Assembly: GCA_963969395.1 (NCBI GenBank)
Contig: OZ017797.1
Coordinates: 2,790,001 to 2,854,000 of the forward strand
Length of the DNA stretch: 64,000 nucleotides
Origin: Pseudoscleropodium purum
Lineage: Eukaryota; Streptophyta; Bryopsida; Hypnales; Brachytheciaceae
Reading direction: 5' to 3'
In this document: positions 22,601 through 34,351 of the stretch, piece after piece
Layout of the letters: each line of letters starts with the position of its first letter
Numbering within the stretch: the stretch's first letter is position 1
Notes under the pieces: generated by a model
What the model saw: only the letters and a program-made list of their open reading frames with translations
Told to the model about the DNA's origin: nothing
Database searches by the model: none
Made by a program: the position numbers and the translations under genes

Positions 22601-24804
22601 TGATGCTCAGGAAGTGCATGCATAGTGACGCAGAATGATGATTTTAAGAGTTTTTGTGATATCTTGAATTTCTTGTGTTGCATATTCTTGGCAATTTTCA
22701 ACAACTTTGCTGAGAATTCATTCTATGATGCGACAGAGTGCAGGATAGGAGAAAAATTCAAATCTGGGATCTTTGTGAGGAGAGCTCTGTGGCAGCAGCG
22801 GCCTGGCTTCTTGATGGTTTGAAAAAGGTCAAGCCTGGAAGTGCTGTTAATGATATATTGCGGCATATTGCCAGCCCCGTGCACGGTTTAAACAGCCCGC
22901 CAGGACGAGAGACTACTCCTGTCTCTCCGGTTTTATTCAGCAAAAGCATCAGGGCTCAATTTTGGCAAGATGGGTTGACTTTGTCTGATTGTTTAGGTTC
23001 TGGATCTTTTGCATATACAAACTTCAATGCTAGTGGCAAGTTGGCCTCCCTTTTGAATTTTCCCCAGAGTGAGGACAAATGGGAATCTTCGACTAAGGAT
23101 GTTGCTTTTGGCCTGCGTGGAGCAGCTAACTGTTCTGATGTCCGAAAGAGAACGCCATTACACATGGCTGCTGCTCGTGGTGATGTGCCCATGATTGCTG
23201 GCCTTCTAGCAATAGGTGCTGTGGCAGTTGGGATGAAGGACTCATCAGGGGGCACGGCCCTTTTCGTGGCAGCTGAGTCTGGATACGCACAGGCGTGTGA
23301 GCTGCTTTTACTGGGCGGAGCTGATGTACTGGCCAGCAACAGAGCAGGCGAGACTCCCCTCTATATTGCAGCCTTGAGAGGGCATTCTGCAGCTGTCGGC
23401 ATCATGCTAGCTCACTGCCATGAGCGTGGGGTAAACTGGCAGGATGCTGATGTTTATGGTATGCCCCTTCTTCCTCACATTGTTCCTTCTTTTGGAGGCC
23501 GGAATTTTGCTCGAAGATCTTTAAAAATGTACTCTGGAATTGGACTCCCATGTCAGAGCTTGCAGGCCAAACCTGGGAGCGGATGTTTTTCCCGCCTATG
23601 GGAGCCGGCCAATAGTGCCTCACATGGGAGTCAGGTTGGAGATAGATCACTTACCCTCAAATCTCATATCTAATTGCACTTGAGTGGCCAACCTCGGTAA
23701 GTACTCGGTGTGTCAATATGAAACTTGAACCCGTAATGGTTACAAACATCTATAGATTTTAAAAGCAGGTTTCTCTCCTTGAGAGAAACTCTACTTTCTT
23801 GTTGCATTTAGGGTTGTGGTCACTTAGATGGACTAGATGACTCACTATATTTGTCAGGATTATCGTGCAGTCAACTAAACCTTTAATTATCATAGAAAGG
23901 GTGGATTAAGTTTATTAGAATTTGATCTTTCGAAATTAGCGGTGTTGGCTACCGCTTTAATCTGTGTTATGGAGGGCGACAGGCTTCCTGATAGGGCTTG
24001 TAATCCCTTGGCCTGTAAACTTTTCTTTTCTTACTTTTTTAGGATTCTCTATTTAACGATAAGTTCATTGGAATCTGGTTAACGTATATATTTGTGAAAG
24101 TTTTATTTAAGTCAATCTTGATCATGGCAGGTGATGGATGGACTCCTCTCATGGCAGCAACGGTCGCGGATCGCCAAAATGTGGGAGAGATGTTACTCAG
24201 GGCTGCGGGATCTGAGTTGGGGTTGGATCTTACCCAGAAAGAGCAGCCTTTAATGTCTGCGGACTCCACAATCTTCGAAGAGACCGATAAGTTGAAGGAT
24301 CCCAGCGACAATGACTCTCATGATGCTATTGTTTCCTTGCCTGCCGACTTGAAGGCAGTGCCGTCACAGGGAGGGACTTCGTCTTGTGTAGTAGTAGCCG
24401 AGGATTTAAGCGCTATGTCATTGTCACAGCAGCTGCTGAGATTGCTAAATAGGCAGAATCGATATGGACAGACGGCACTCCATATAGCAGCCCAGAAGGG
24501 CTCTGTTTGGTTCATTGACAGACTACTTAGTGCGGGAGCGTCGTTGGATGTTCCAAATTCTTATGGATATCGTGCTGTCGATGTTGCCAAAAGGTTCAAA
24601 CACACTGCTGTTGCTGACCGCCTTAGGACATGGGAGTCCAGCCAATTGAAAGATGCTTCCAATTCAGGAGGCAAGAAATCTCGAAAATCTCGAAGAAATA
24701 AAAGCAAGTCTAATAGACTGGCTAATCAAGACCCCACAAAACCATCTGTAGATTGTAGTGATGTAGACATTACTACTGAAGATATGTTTTCCGAATCACT
24801 TTAA
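19624..24804 (+). CDS. F-box protein with LRR-like region and ankyrin repeats
   Basis: Six exons: 19624-19910, 21175-21360, 21639-21990, 22313-22509, 22737-23458, 24131-24804. All joins are GT-AG and in frame; 805 residues. Seen: an F-box at about 32-72 (ITDLPAVVLASIMAHL, then CTCRLFRFLV), the SKP1-binding part of SCF ubiquitin ligases; leucine-rich repeats with cysteine or asparagine at the turn in exons 2-4 (ELDLAGCFIGD, LERLILDNCQKL, LRILALNNCAGL, LRVLELTFF); ankyrin repeats at about 477-612 and 682-745 (RTPLHMAAARGD, GGTALFVAAESG, GETPLYIAALRG, GWTPLMAATVAD, GQTALHIAAQKG); and a basic KKSRKSRRNKSKSNR stretch at 743-757 that resembles a nuclear signal. Role inferred: substrate receptor for ubiquitination, with LRR and ankyrin parts binding targets. 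No close named homologue comes to mind. Large introns surround exon 2. Confidence 0.85.
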
Positions 24805-26150
24805 ATACGTACCAGATTGCCAGATAATATACAATATAGTATTTCCCTTATTGCAGTGAAGTTTGCGTGAATCACGAATTCAAAGTCCAGAAATCTTTGT
24901 ACTGGAATTTTGAGATATGAGGTAATAGGCCTTGTGTACTTTGCAATAGTGAAACTCATTCCCAAGTCTGTTCCCTGTTCAATTTTTTGGTGAACATCAA
25001 GTACTTCTTGACATCGTGATAAGGGTAGTAAGGTAGGATGATCCGTGGCTTGTTGTCCCTTTGGTTATTGCATATATTTAGAACTATCTGATTGTGATAC
25101 TTCTTTTTTTGCAATATAACAATGAATTGGAGTATTTTTCACATATAGTTTGATGTTTTTTATGGTTTCCATTATGACAATATGAGAATTTTTCACATAT
25201 TTTAGTCATGGACAATTTTATGGTTTATATTATGACAACTTGTGTGTGGAATTGGGGTTGAATGAGTTGAAATTGGATTTGAAAGTCACAAATTTCTGAA
25301 ATCATTGGACACCACCATGTGGTTTCTACACATGGCAAAAGGTTTATTCATTATTTTCACAAGCTTGATGAATACTTTTGATTTAGCATTGCAACTATAT
25401 AGGGAATTAAGAGAGACATATTAGAATCCAATGAGATGAGAATAGAGCAATGAGATGAGAATAGTCCCTTATAACTTTGGTCAAGTCTTCATGAGGCAAA
25501 CCATGAACTAGAAAAAAAATTGGGATTTGCAAACCTTTTATTTAAAATTGTTCAAATTAAGCATTTGAGTAATGTTGTTATTAACCCCTCCAAAAGTAGA
25601 AGACAAAAAATGTCCAATGAATGACTTTAAGGAAAGAAGAATGCACCTTTTCATCTAGAAAATATGACAATTTTTAGAGTGGAGTCTATCTAGGATTAAA
25701 TTCATTAGATTTTTTGAATATCTTTGTTTGGAATTAGAAAGGGATTCTAGATTCTCTTTGTATGTATTCTTTGCTTTCTACAAATAAGCTATGAATTTTA
25801 AAAATAGATGCACTCAAAACATGCCATAGTCTTATGATTGGAGGTGTACATTTAGACAAAAATCTATTGAAGTTGGACTTTGAAATAAACTACAATCAAG
25901 TGCATATACTTTGAAACTAAATTCTACTATGTTTAATTTACTTCACTTAGGAAGAAAAAATGAGAGGATCTTAACTTCTATCCCAAATATGAACCAATAG
26001 GAATAATATGGTAAGTATCTTTGACAATTTAATTAGAATTTTCAATCATCATGTCCTTTGTAACCAAAGTGCATGTGATCAAGGAGTTTTGAAGTGCCAA
26101 TGTGGATAATGACAATATTGATTTAGCAAAGGATTGAGACATAAAGGAAC
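24805..26150. other. AT-rich intergenic DNA
   Basis: 3' flank of the F-box gene, then AT-rich DNA with short local repeats (for example TTTTTCACATAT near 25135 and 25190, and AATGAGATGAGAATAG twice near 25430-25460). No gene seen. Confidence 0.5.
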
Positions 26151-26154
26151 TTAA

Positions 26155-28249
26155 CCCTTGAACGGCGTTGGGCACCTGCGATACAACACCGTATGCAACA
26201 AATACAATGGGAGTTGATTTTCAAAAACTATGTTTGCATCTTCAATTTGGCATTTGTAGTTGTTCTGATTGCAAGTGAGAGTGCTTGAAGACACACAAAA
26301 ATTTTGATGGACTAAAACGTTGCTACAATGCAAAGAATTGTTACAACATGTACAAATTGAAATGGAACATACTCTACTGTTTTTCAAAAATTCCACTATC
26401 CACCTCCGAGGGATCGCTTTGGTTAGTGAAATGGAAATCATGCAAGTACATTATAGAAAAAATGGTGATGCCAAATTTGAAGGAAGGTGGTAAGCGGGGA
26501 AGAAGATTCTCCGTATGCAACCATCACCGAGTTGCCTGGACTTGCATCAAGCGAACTCTGCATACGGGCCTCATCATGATTGTTTTCCAATGGCATTTGG
26601 TGTGCAAAGCCGAAGGAATATGACAACGTTGTGACATAGTAGGCATAGCTTATGGCAAGAGGGTAACAAATTTTCCTGGGAAACGCCATTGGCAGAGCTT
26701 CTAGGCAATGAAGTCATTAGCGTCAAAGTCCTCCTATTGCTCTAGCTCCGTCATAAAGTCCAGGTTTCTCATTTCATCAGTTATGGCACCAAAGATGGAG
26801 CAAGCAACAATCATGGTAGCAGCTAGGAACAACAACGAAGCCCTCATAGCAACAACCATTGGGACTACTTTCGAACCAAATGGACTCACAACAATTGAAA
26901 AACTCACAACAATTGGATACTCACAAATTAAGCTCAGATATGATATACCTCATTTAGTAATCCCTTCAATTTATCCACTTCTCTATTGCAATTGGTAACC
27001 GAATTAACAGAAAAATTACAAGTACAGGAATTCCACTCCAAAACATTGTGTAGCATAGCTGCAAACAAGACCTCATTGGACAAAAGAATCAATTGATAAA
27101 AGAATGCACACAGTCCCTTTTTGAAAGCTTTACTCAAACAATAGATTTAAATATCAAGATGAAACACAAATTGGCCAGCCATTTAATTGATTCCACATGA
27201 ACAAGCTAGAGACTCATTAGTTAAGTCAATAGCACAATCAAAAGTCCTCAACTAGTTTCAAAATTTCATTGATCCCCAAATTGATTGATATGATATCCCT
27301 TCAAGAGACATAACCTATACAATCCAAAAACAATCTTCTCCACTACAAGCACCTGTAGACAACTAGCCTTCCACAGATTGATCGATCAAGATGGATGTAC
27401 ACTCAATTGATTACACTCGATCAATCACTATTTAGCACACAACCGCACCAGAACATGCAATGTCTCTTAATTCTACACCCCGTATTCCATCAACAAACGC
27501 ACATCTTCCAACTCCTTCCCTATAAAAATCAACCTTCGCGTGTTGGGCCCGATCTTATGCCTCTCCTAGATCATCTTCTTCATATTCAACACTATATCCT
27601 TCTCCAAATCCACGTCTATTGCCAGTATCTTCCCACTTGAATTTTTCACAAATGCTTGCGCCTTCCCTCACAAGCGCATCACCAAGACTTCAATTCCAAA
27701 TTGCGTCTTGCAACCCTCGTTGTTGGAAGAGAATCCAAAGCTAGGAGCTCCTGCCAGAATGGAGACCTCTCGCTTCCTTGAGCCAACAACACCTGCCACA
27801 TACTAGAGAACGCGTCGGTGCAGGTGCATTCTGCACCGGCACGTTCCTTGGCGTTAAGAGTAGTTCCTGCAACGCTCTCGTCACATTCCCGAGGTAGAAT
27901 TAGCTATCTGTAACAAAATCATCACCTCTGGAAGATTTTGCATGTTAATTGCCCCTTGAAAAGGCCTAAATCAGCAGGAACTGCTCTTACCGTTCACATT
28001 ACAAGACCTGTCGCTTCATCGTGTTTGGCCAATGTACATACTACAACAAATTCGTATGCCGCAACACATATTCTCTTCTGATGATAGCTGCACACCTTGT
28101 ATTTCACAAAGAGGACATAGCATCCAATGCACAAACCTCAAGCATCCAACTTTGTTGTTCGACGTAAACCTTAATACAAAGTCCACATTGCCCTTATACG
28201 CACAAAACTTGGACATATGGCCAGAGAGGGCTTTCACGCCATTCAAGGG
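26155..28249. mobile_element. piggyBac-like non-autonomous element
   Basis: Flanked by TTAA on both sides (26151-26154 and 28250-28253). The ends are inverted repeats: left CCCTTGAACGGCGT, right (reverse complement) CCCTTGAATGGCGT, 13 of 14 identical. TTAA target duplication plus ends beginning CCC is the piggyBac signature. No transposase-like frame inside, so it would be non-autonomous or decayed. Inside are two short inverted repeats: CGGTGCAG/CTGCACCG at 27816-27838, and a TAAGAG.AGTTCCTGC pair near 27853 and 27976. Confidence 0.55.
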
Positions 28250-28253
28250 TTAA

Positions 28254-30302
28254 GATCTACAGACCTTCATTTCCAACAATCTAATATTTGTAGATCATAC
28301 AAAAAATGAACAAATCTATTTTCATCCTTCACCCCAAAACCTCTTTTATTAAATTTTGTTAATACCTACATATGTATTGTATATCAGTTCAAATTTTACA
28401 AGGTAAAATGCCCTACTTGAGCTATTGAATTTGTAGTCAAATCCCTTGAAGTGGTGGAAAATCATCAATTTTTTTGTCCACACATAGACAATAATTATTA
28501 GAGAGATGGTACAATGAAAAAATGCCAACAAGATTAGTCATATGACTTCTCACCTTTGACTAAAGATAGGAGAGGTACAAACTACTTTTTAAGAGCTTAT
28601 TGATTGTGCCCAATGTGGCTATTGGTTCATACATTTTCAAACAATTTTTTACTAAAAGAAAAATGGGAGATACATCCGTAGGCTTGGGATTCAATTTTTT
28701 GGAATATATATTGAATTAGATATGATTTATTGAATTTCATAGTAGTATAGTGTTATTTACATTCATAGCTAGTTCCTAGGAGTAAGAGTCAAGTCCTTGT
28801 CTATAAATGGAATAGAAGAACACCAAAAATAAAAAAGAGTGAACTATAAAGGGATTGACTCTAAACATTGTAGTTGTTGAATGATATCAACTTGTAATTT
28901 TATCCTTACACCTAAGTTGAGTGCACATACATTTTTTAATCAATCAATTAGAGTTCCAATTGTTCTCAAAGATGTCCAAGATTTAATGTAGGACCCACGT
29001 TGTAGATTGTTTGGTCACTATGCATAGATATCATTATTAAATTCATAGGGTTTTTTTTCAAAAATATGGAAAATTAGGAATTATTTCACATGGATTTCAG
29101 TCATCTCAATTTTGAAGAAAAAAATCATATATCGTAGGCAATCAAAACAAAAACATATAGCTTCTCATTGTAGATTCTAGAGGAGTACTATTCTTGTTTT
29201 TTTGGATTCTAATGTAGCTCTTGCTTCCCTATGTGGATCTAATATAAATCTAGGGGTACCACTTTGTATAGTCAAACAATGGATGCACCTTTGCCATGAG
29301 TAAAAATTGCATGGATTTTGTTTATTGAATTCATTAAATGGTGATTTTCCAATCTAATTCCAATTCTTTCATCTCCAATTCTAAAACTTTGAACCCCAAT
29401 TGCACACTCAATGCAATAAGAACTACATTAGAATGCAACAAAACTAAAATGAATAAAAAATGCAAACTCTGAATTGGACAAAAGACTTTAATGGGTCTTG
29501 CTTACCTTACCTAAGATTTGTCACCACATCATTGATAAGCCATTTTTATTCCTACTCTTGATTTAATCACATAGGCAATTGCTCAGGAGAGTGAGTACTT
29601 TATATCCTTCCTATTGTAGCATTGGTAGCTAGCCATATGGTATGTGCTAAAAATATATAAAATAAAATAATATAAAATAAAATTTGAGCATCATGAATAC
29701 ATATACAATTCTTCTTTTTTGAATTTGGATCCCAAGGATTAGTAAGGTGGACATTCCCCAAACTGCCACTTTTTGCTACTATTCCTAGTTATTATTATTA
29801 AATTGGTCAAATTTTCATATTTTCTTAATGGCAAATGAAAGGAGGTTTCAACACACCAAAGAATGCAATATTTGGCCTGTGTGCAAAAGTTATGAAGGGT
29901 ATAAGTTTTTTTTGGTAGATGTTCTTGAAATTGTTTCTTCAACATATGTACATATTGATTTTGGAGATGTACACTTAGAAATGATGGCGGTTTTAGGCAA
30001 GGTGCCATTTTGGGTGTACTCAATGTAGCTCCTCTCCACCATGCTATAAAAGTTTTCGCATCTTAACCCTTCAAGGACAAAGGGGTGTTCACAGAAATCA
30101 TTACTTTCTATTATTGTGTGAGTTTTTGGCTTAAAAAATTGCAAAAGCACTGATTGAAAGTCAAGCTAGTGTAGAAGACCTTCCTTTTGACAACAAAATT
30201 CTGTGGATGAATAGCTGAACTTCTGTCCTACTAGAATACTAATACTATGAACGTCAATAAGCTTACGAATAGTACTCGTCTCTCTTGTTGTCTCCCAATT
30301 CG
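28254..30302. other. AT-rich intergenic DNA
   Basis: No gene seen. Contains a copy of a dispersed repeat at about 29737-29925 and an isolated TTAACCCTTCAAGG word at 30063 resembling the piggyBac-like end. Confidence 0.5.
29737..29925. repeat. Dispersed repeat shared with intron 1 of the next gene
   Basis: Similar to about 31160-31345, same orientation: TAGTAAGGT, GCCACTTTTT/GCCGCTTTTT, ATTATTAAATTGGTCAA/ATTATAATGGTCAA, TTAATGGCAAATG/TTATTAGCAATTG, AAAGTTATG/GAGAGTTATG and a following poly-T. Diverged. Confidence 0.5.
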
Positions 30303-30595
30303 ACATTCTCGCAATTTCATTTCGTGCACATTTTACTGGACGGAGGCTCTCTTCCGACATTGAATTCTTACACTGCCATTCTTTGTCTCCAGACACAGCT
30401 TCAGAAATCAAGCGATTTCTCTGTTCTTGCACAGATTGCCGCCGGATTCTCAAGCTCAAGAATCTCGCATTCCCAGAGTCCGGGACATGCTGTGCAATTC
30501 GTGACAGAGTTAGGGGCAGCAATTAGGGGCAGCATGAGTGTGTGGGTGATCCGAACCTTGGCCCCGCATTCATTTCTGAGTGCTCATGGACGTCA
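30303..30595 (+). repeat. 5' leader module shared with the F-box gene (copy 2)
   Basis: Partner of 19172-19490. Here the module includes the start codon (30534) and the first coding bases of the heme-oxygenase-like gene, so sequence that is untranslated leader in one gene is coding in the other. Confidence 0.7.
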
Positions 30596-33500
30596 AGAGA
30601 TTGCAGCTTCGCCAGCTCTTCGCGTGATGTGTGAGAGCAGCCGGAAGGGGTTTGGAGGAGGCGAGGAGAAGAAGAAGAAGGCGAACAAGAAGGGTGCTGG
30701 CAAGCAGCAGGTCCAAAGTGGTGGTGCAAACAAGCGGGCTGTCGCTGTGAAAGAAGGCTCTCGGCAGCTGCAGAATGTGCTCAGGAGTGTGGATAAGGTG
30801 ATGACAAGAGTTCGTCTTCGTTGTTGATAGTAGGAGCAATATTTTGGGATACATTTGCAGTGGAGGATTGTGTCAAGGAGAATGCTGTGCTAATGGTTGG
30901 GAATTCGTAAACCCTAGGATACTAAGGTTTATGGCTGTCTTCAGAATGTGCTCAGGAGTGTGGATAAGGTGATGACGAGAGTGTGCCTTCGTTGGTGATA
31001 GTAGGAACAATGTTTGTGATACATTTGGCAGTGGAGATTTGTGCTTGGGAAGTGGTAAACCCTAGGATTCTAAGTTTTATTACGGTTTTTCCTTGCTCTT
31101 AAGAATTCTTTTGATGGATTAGTATAATGAATGAGCTTCGAAATTTTCTACGCACGAGCTAGTAAGGTAATATAGGGACACCCAGAATCGCCGCTTTTTT
31201 TAGTGCTTGGTATACTTGCTTTTATTATAATGGTCAATTTTGTATATGTCTTATTAGCAATTGACGGAAAATGTCCATGCATTGAGGCATGCGTTATTTG
31301 CATACGTTATGCGAGAGTTATGTAGATTCGAAGTGTTTTTTTGTAGTGACCTAAAATCAACATTTGAACAGATGTTTAGGTGGTCTTCATCCTCTTCGTC
31401 AATGCGTATCCATTGTCTAAGATTTTAGGGTGATGATTTTGCGTCAGTGTCAATTTAGGGTATCACTATGAAAGTCAATTCATAAGAACTCTAGTGGGTC
31501 AATTTTTCAGCGCCATGGCTTTGCTAATTCGCTTTCATCCGGAATTGTGTGATTCAGTGGAGGCCTTACCTACATTGAGTGTCGGCCTCTGAGATATCTA
31601 CGTTTGTGGTGCAAGAGTTGTGATACAAATTCTGTCAAGCTGTTCTTTTCACTCGCTTGCTTTCGCCGTGTGGATATAGGAAACTGCTGCAGAACAACAA
31701 AAGAAACTGGGCATTGATCCTGACATGGCAGCGAAAGGGAAAGTGGACTTTGTTCGGGTTGAGGCGTGGGGAGCCGAGGGTACTGAAGCTGAGCTGGAAA
31801 ATCTGAAGTTGAAGAGTTTTAGTCCAGCATTCAGTTCTGAGGAAGACAGTGTTCCTTTCTACGAACAGCTTGTTCGACGCTTGCAACTTTTAGAATCTAA
31901 GGTAACGTGGTAGATACTAGAGATAGGTATTTTGTCCTTCAACATTCTTATCTTGAAAAAAGAATGTGAATATTTTATCACATTATTTGAGATCTACCTC
32001 ATCTTACTTTTGTGGTCGTTTTCTTCTGTATTAACTTTCATTGATGGAATGAAAGGGCAGGGGGAGTTAGCAGTTGCGCATGGGAAGCCATTGCCACCAT
32101 TTGAACGCTGGAGCTTTGGTGAAGATCGTTATATGCAGTACCTACAAGACCAGGTCTTCATCTTAACTTCTTTTCCTGTCTGGACTTGAAAGATTCATTG
32201 TTTTATTCTTCATTGGTTTTTAGAGTTCCAATTCGAACTTGGGATTACCACGCAAGGGAAGCCATAATTATGTTTGTATGTTTCCATTTACTTTCTCTCT
32301 GAATCACCGTTGCTAGTAAAAATGGTAGTCGATATCATTCGGATGTCCACAATAAGTGTCCTCTGGTATCTCAACCAATCATTTGTAGAAATGATGCTTA
32401 GTTTTCAGTTAGCTGAGGCTTAAGTAATCTTGTTTGACTTGTCATTGTGGTCCAGCTCGCAGTCTACAGAACATTAGAGGATGTTGTTGCAGCTGTAAAG
32501 AACTCAAGGATCCAGGATGACGCTGTGGTTTCTGATAATGTTGAGGATATTGAAAACAGAGCTTCATTAGCTGTTGCGGCTTTTGACTCGAGTCTTGGAC
32601 TCGATCGCCATGAGGTCCGTGAGTTCTTCGATCTCAATTCCTACTTCTAGTTTATCCTTACTGGACAGGCCAAGTCCAGTGGCTACTGAAGATCCGTAGC
32701 GTGCTCTTTCAGCTTTGATTTTTCAAGAGGGTGCTGCCACTTTAGAAAGCAAGAGTATGTGTGGTGTTTTCAGCTTGAACGAAGAGCGCTAATCAGAGGA
32801 GGGGTCGTGAGGGGTCATGTTTGTTTTGAGCCCTTGAAAAAATGTGAGGTTCTGAGATCGGTTACTGCCTTGGGACACTAATGACTACTTCATTGTGAGT
32901 ATCGGAATTCGTCTACTAAGTCGGCTTGTTAGCATTGCATTGGTGCACAGAGCTCTGAGGATTTCAGGTTGCTTGTCCATATTCACTGGTATGGTGATTT
33001 GGTTGTGGATAGGAGCTTGCAGCAGATATTCAAGCTTTAAGTGAGGCAATGACTCGTATCGGCATGTCCTTGGAGATTCGAGCTCCTACGACTCAAACAA
33101 CTTCTTACATGAAGGTACTTTCATACCCATATGGAGAAAATTATTTCTAATTCCTTACAATGACTACCAGAAGTCCCTCTGGTGGTGCTTGAATCACAAA
33201 GACCAGATGTTATACTTTTGTCTTGGCAAGAGGAGTGAGTAAAGGCGAAGATGAATTATTTTTAGAGAAATGCAATCTTTGACCTTGAAAATAGGGTTCT
33301 GTGAACCCGAATTGAAGTGCGCATGATCAAAGCCGAAGTTTATCTATTTTCAAGCGAATGACCGGTTATTTCCTCTGTGGCAGCTCTTAGAGCAAGTTGG
33401 ACGCAGTGCCACGTGCACTGAGAGCGGTTCAGCTGAGGGATGTCTTCGATTGTTAGCGCATATTTTTGCAATCCATGTGGCTCATCTTACTACTGGTTAG

Positions 33501-34351
33501 TGATCTCTTCTGACGTCTACGGGCACCATGGACCTTATTATTCTGTAGGTACTCCCAGATATTGCTGTAATAACTGATTGTACTGGGAAAAATGCTTAGC
33601 ATTTTGATGAAACTCACAAATCTTATTGTACTTCAGGCATGAGGGTAGGGGCGAAAGCTGTGGAATGCTTGTCCTTACTGAAAGAGGCTAGAGCTGTGCG
33701 CTTTTACCGTGACTATCCAAAGGTACATCTTTTGTGCAAATTATACGCTGTTTTGTCTTGGATGCCTTAATGGGTGGATTCTAGTTACCAACAGGTTTCA
33801 ATGAAGAGTTTGTTAGGACGTTTGAGTTTCATGTTTCGTTGTGGACATCCATTTGCGTTTGCTTTCTTGTTCGGGATTTGCTGTTCATTAATTCGAATTT
33901 CTTGTGGTTGCAGCAAGCGCAAGATCCATTAGGAGTACTGATAGCGGCACTTAACACGGCAGGCTCCTACCTGGTTCTGCCTGAGGAACGAGAACAGGTA
34001 CTTGAATTACATTTCCAAACCATGAATGCTCAAATCACTTTCACCTGCGAGAAAGAGCCAAAGTGGTCGGAGCTCTTGGATCCCACAGTTTATCTAAACA
34101 TTCTTATTCTAGATGATTGCAGTATATGAAATCCACGAAAAGGGAGTAACCAAGTTTATCAACCAAGACGCTGAACATTCGTGTTTCCTTTTTACTGTCA
34201 TTTTTTCGCATGACATTTCCTCTTTTAAAATGTGATTTATGCTAATCGTATATCACCTTTTGTGTTGCAGGTGATGCAGGAGCTACCAAAGGCCATTCAA
34301 AGAACAAGCTTATTATTATCAGTTCTTGCTGTTGAGGAATCAAAAGTGTAG
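30534..34351 (+). CDS. Heme-oxygenase-family protein, HO2-like, probably catalytically inactive
   Basis: Nine exons: 30534-30797, 31680-31901, 32061-32153, 32456-32614, 33013-33114, 33384-33495, 33637-33722, 33914-33997, 34271-34351; all joins in frame; 400 residues. Similarity to plant heme oxygenases runs through the whole order: PPFERWSFGEDRYMQYL and LAVYRTLEDVV (exons 3-4), GLDRHEELAADIQAL (exons 4-5), TSYMKLLEQ, AHIFAIHVAHLTTG (exon 6, at the AH..GG helix) and VECLSLLKEARAVRFYRD. The first 60 residues, with Arg/Ser then a Lys/Gly-rich linker, suggest a plastid transit peptide. Heme oxygenases open heme to biliverdin for phytochrome chromophore synthesis. Here the helix that should carry the heme-binding His reads RRLQ (Q157 where MRLH is expected), and the distal glycine pair is altered, so enzyme activity is doubtful, as for Arabidopsis HO2. 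Family call fairly sure; inactivity inferred. Confidence 0.72.
30771..31085 (+). repeat. 171-bp tandem duplication spanning the exon 1 donor
   Basis: CAGAATGTGCTCAGGAGTG starts at 30771 and again at 30942; both copies continue through GGATAAGGTGATGAC, a GTAGGA.CAAT word and a later TAAACCCTAGGAT.CTAAG word. The unit therefore carries the end of exon 1, the donor site and the start of intron 1. The second GT (about 30969) is intact in sequence, but stop codons lie between the two donors. Confidence 0.85.
31160..31345 (+). repeat. Dispersed repeat copy inside intron 1
   Basis: Partner of 29737-29925 (see there). Confidence 0.5.
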
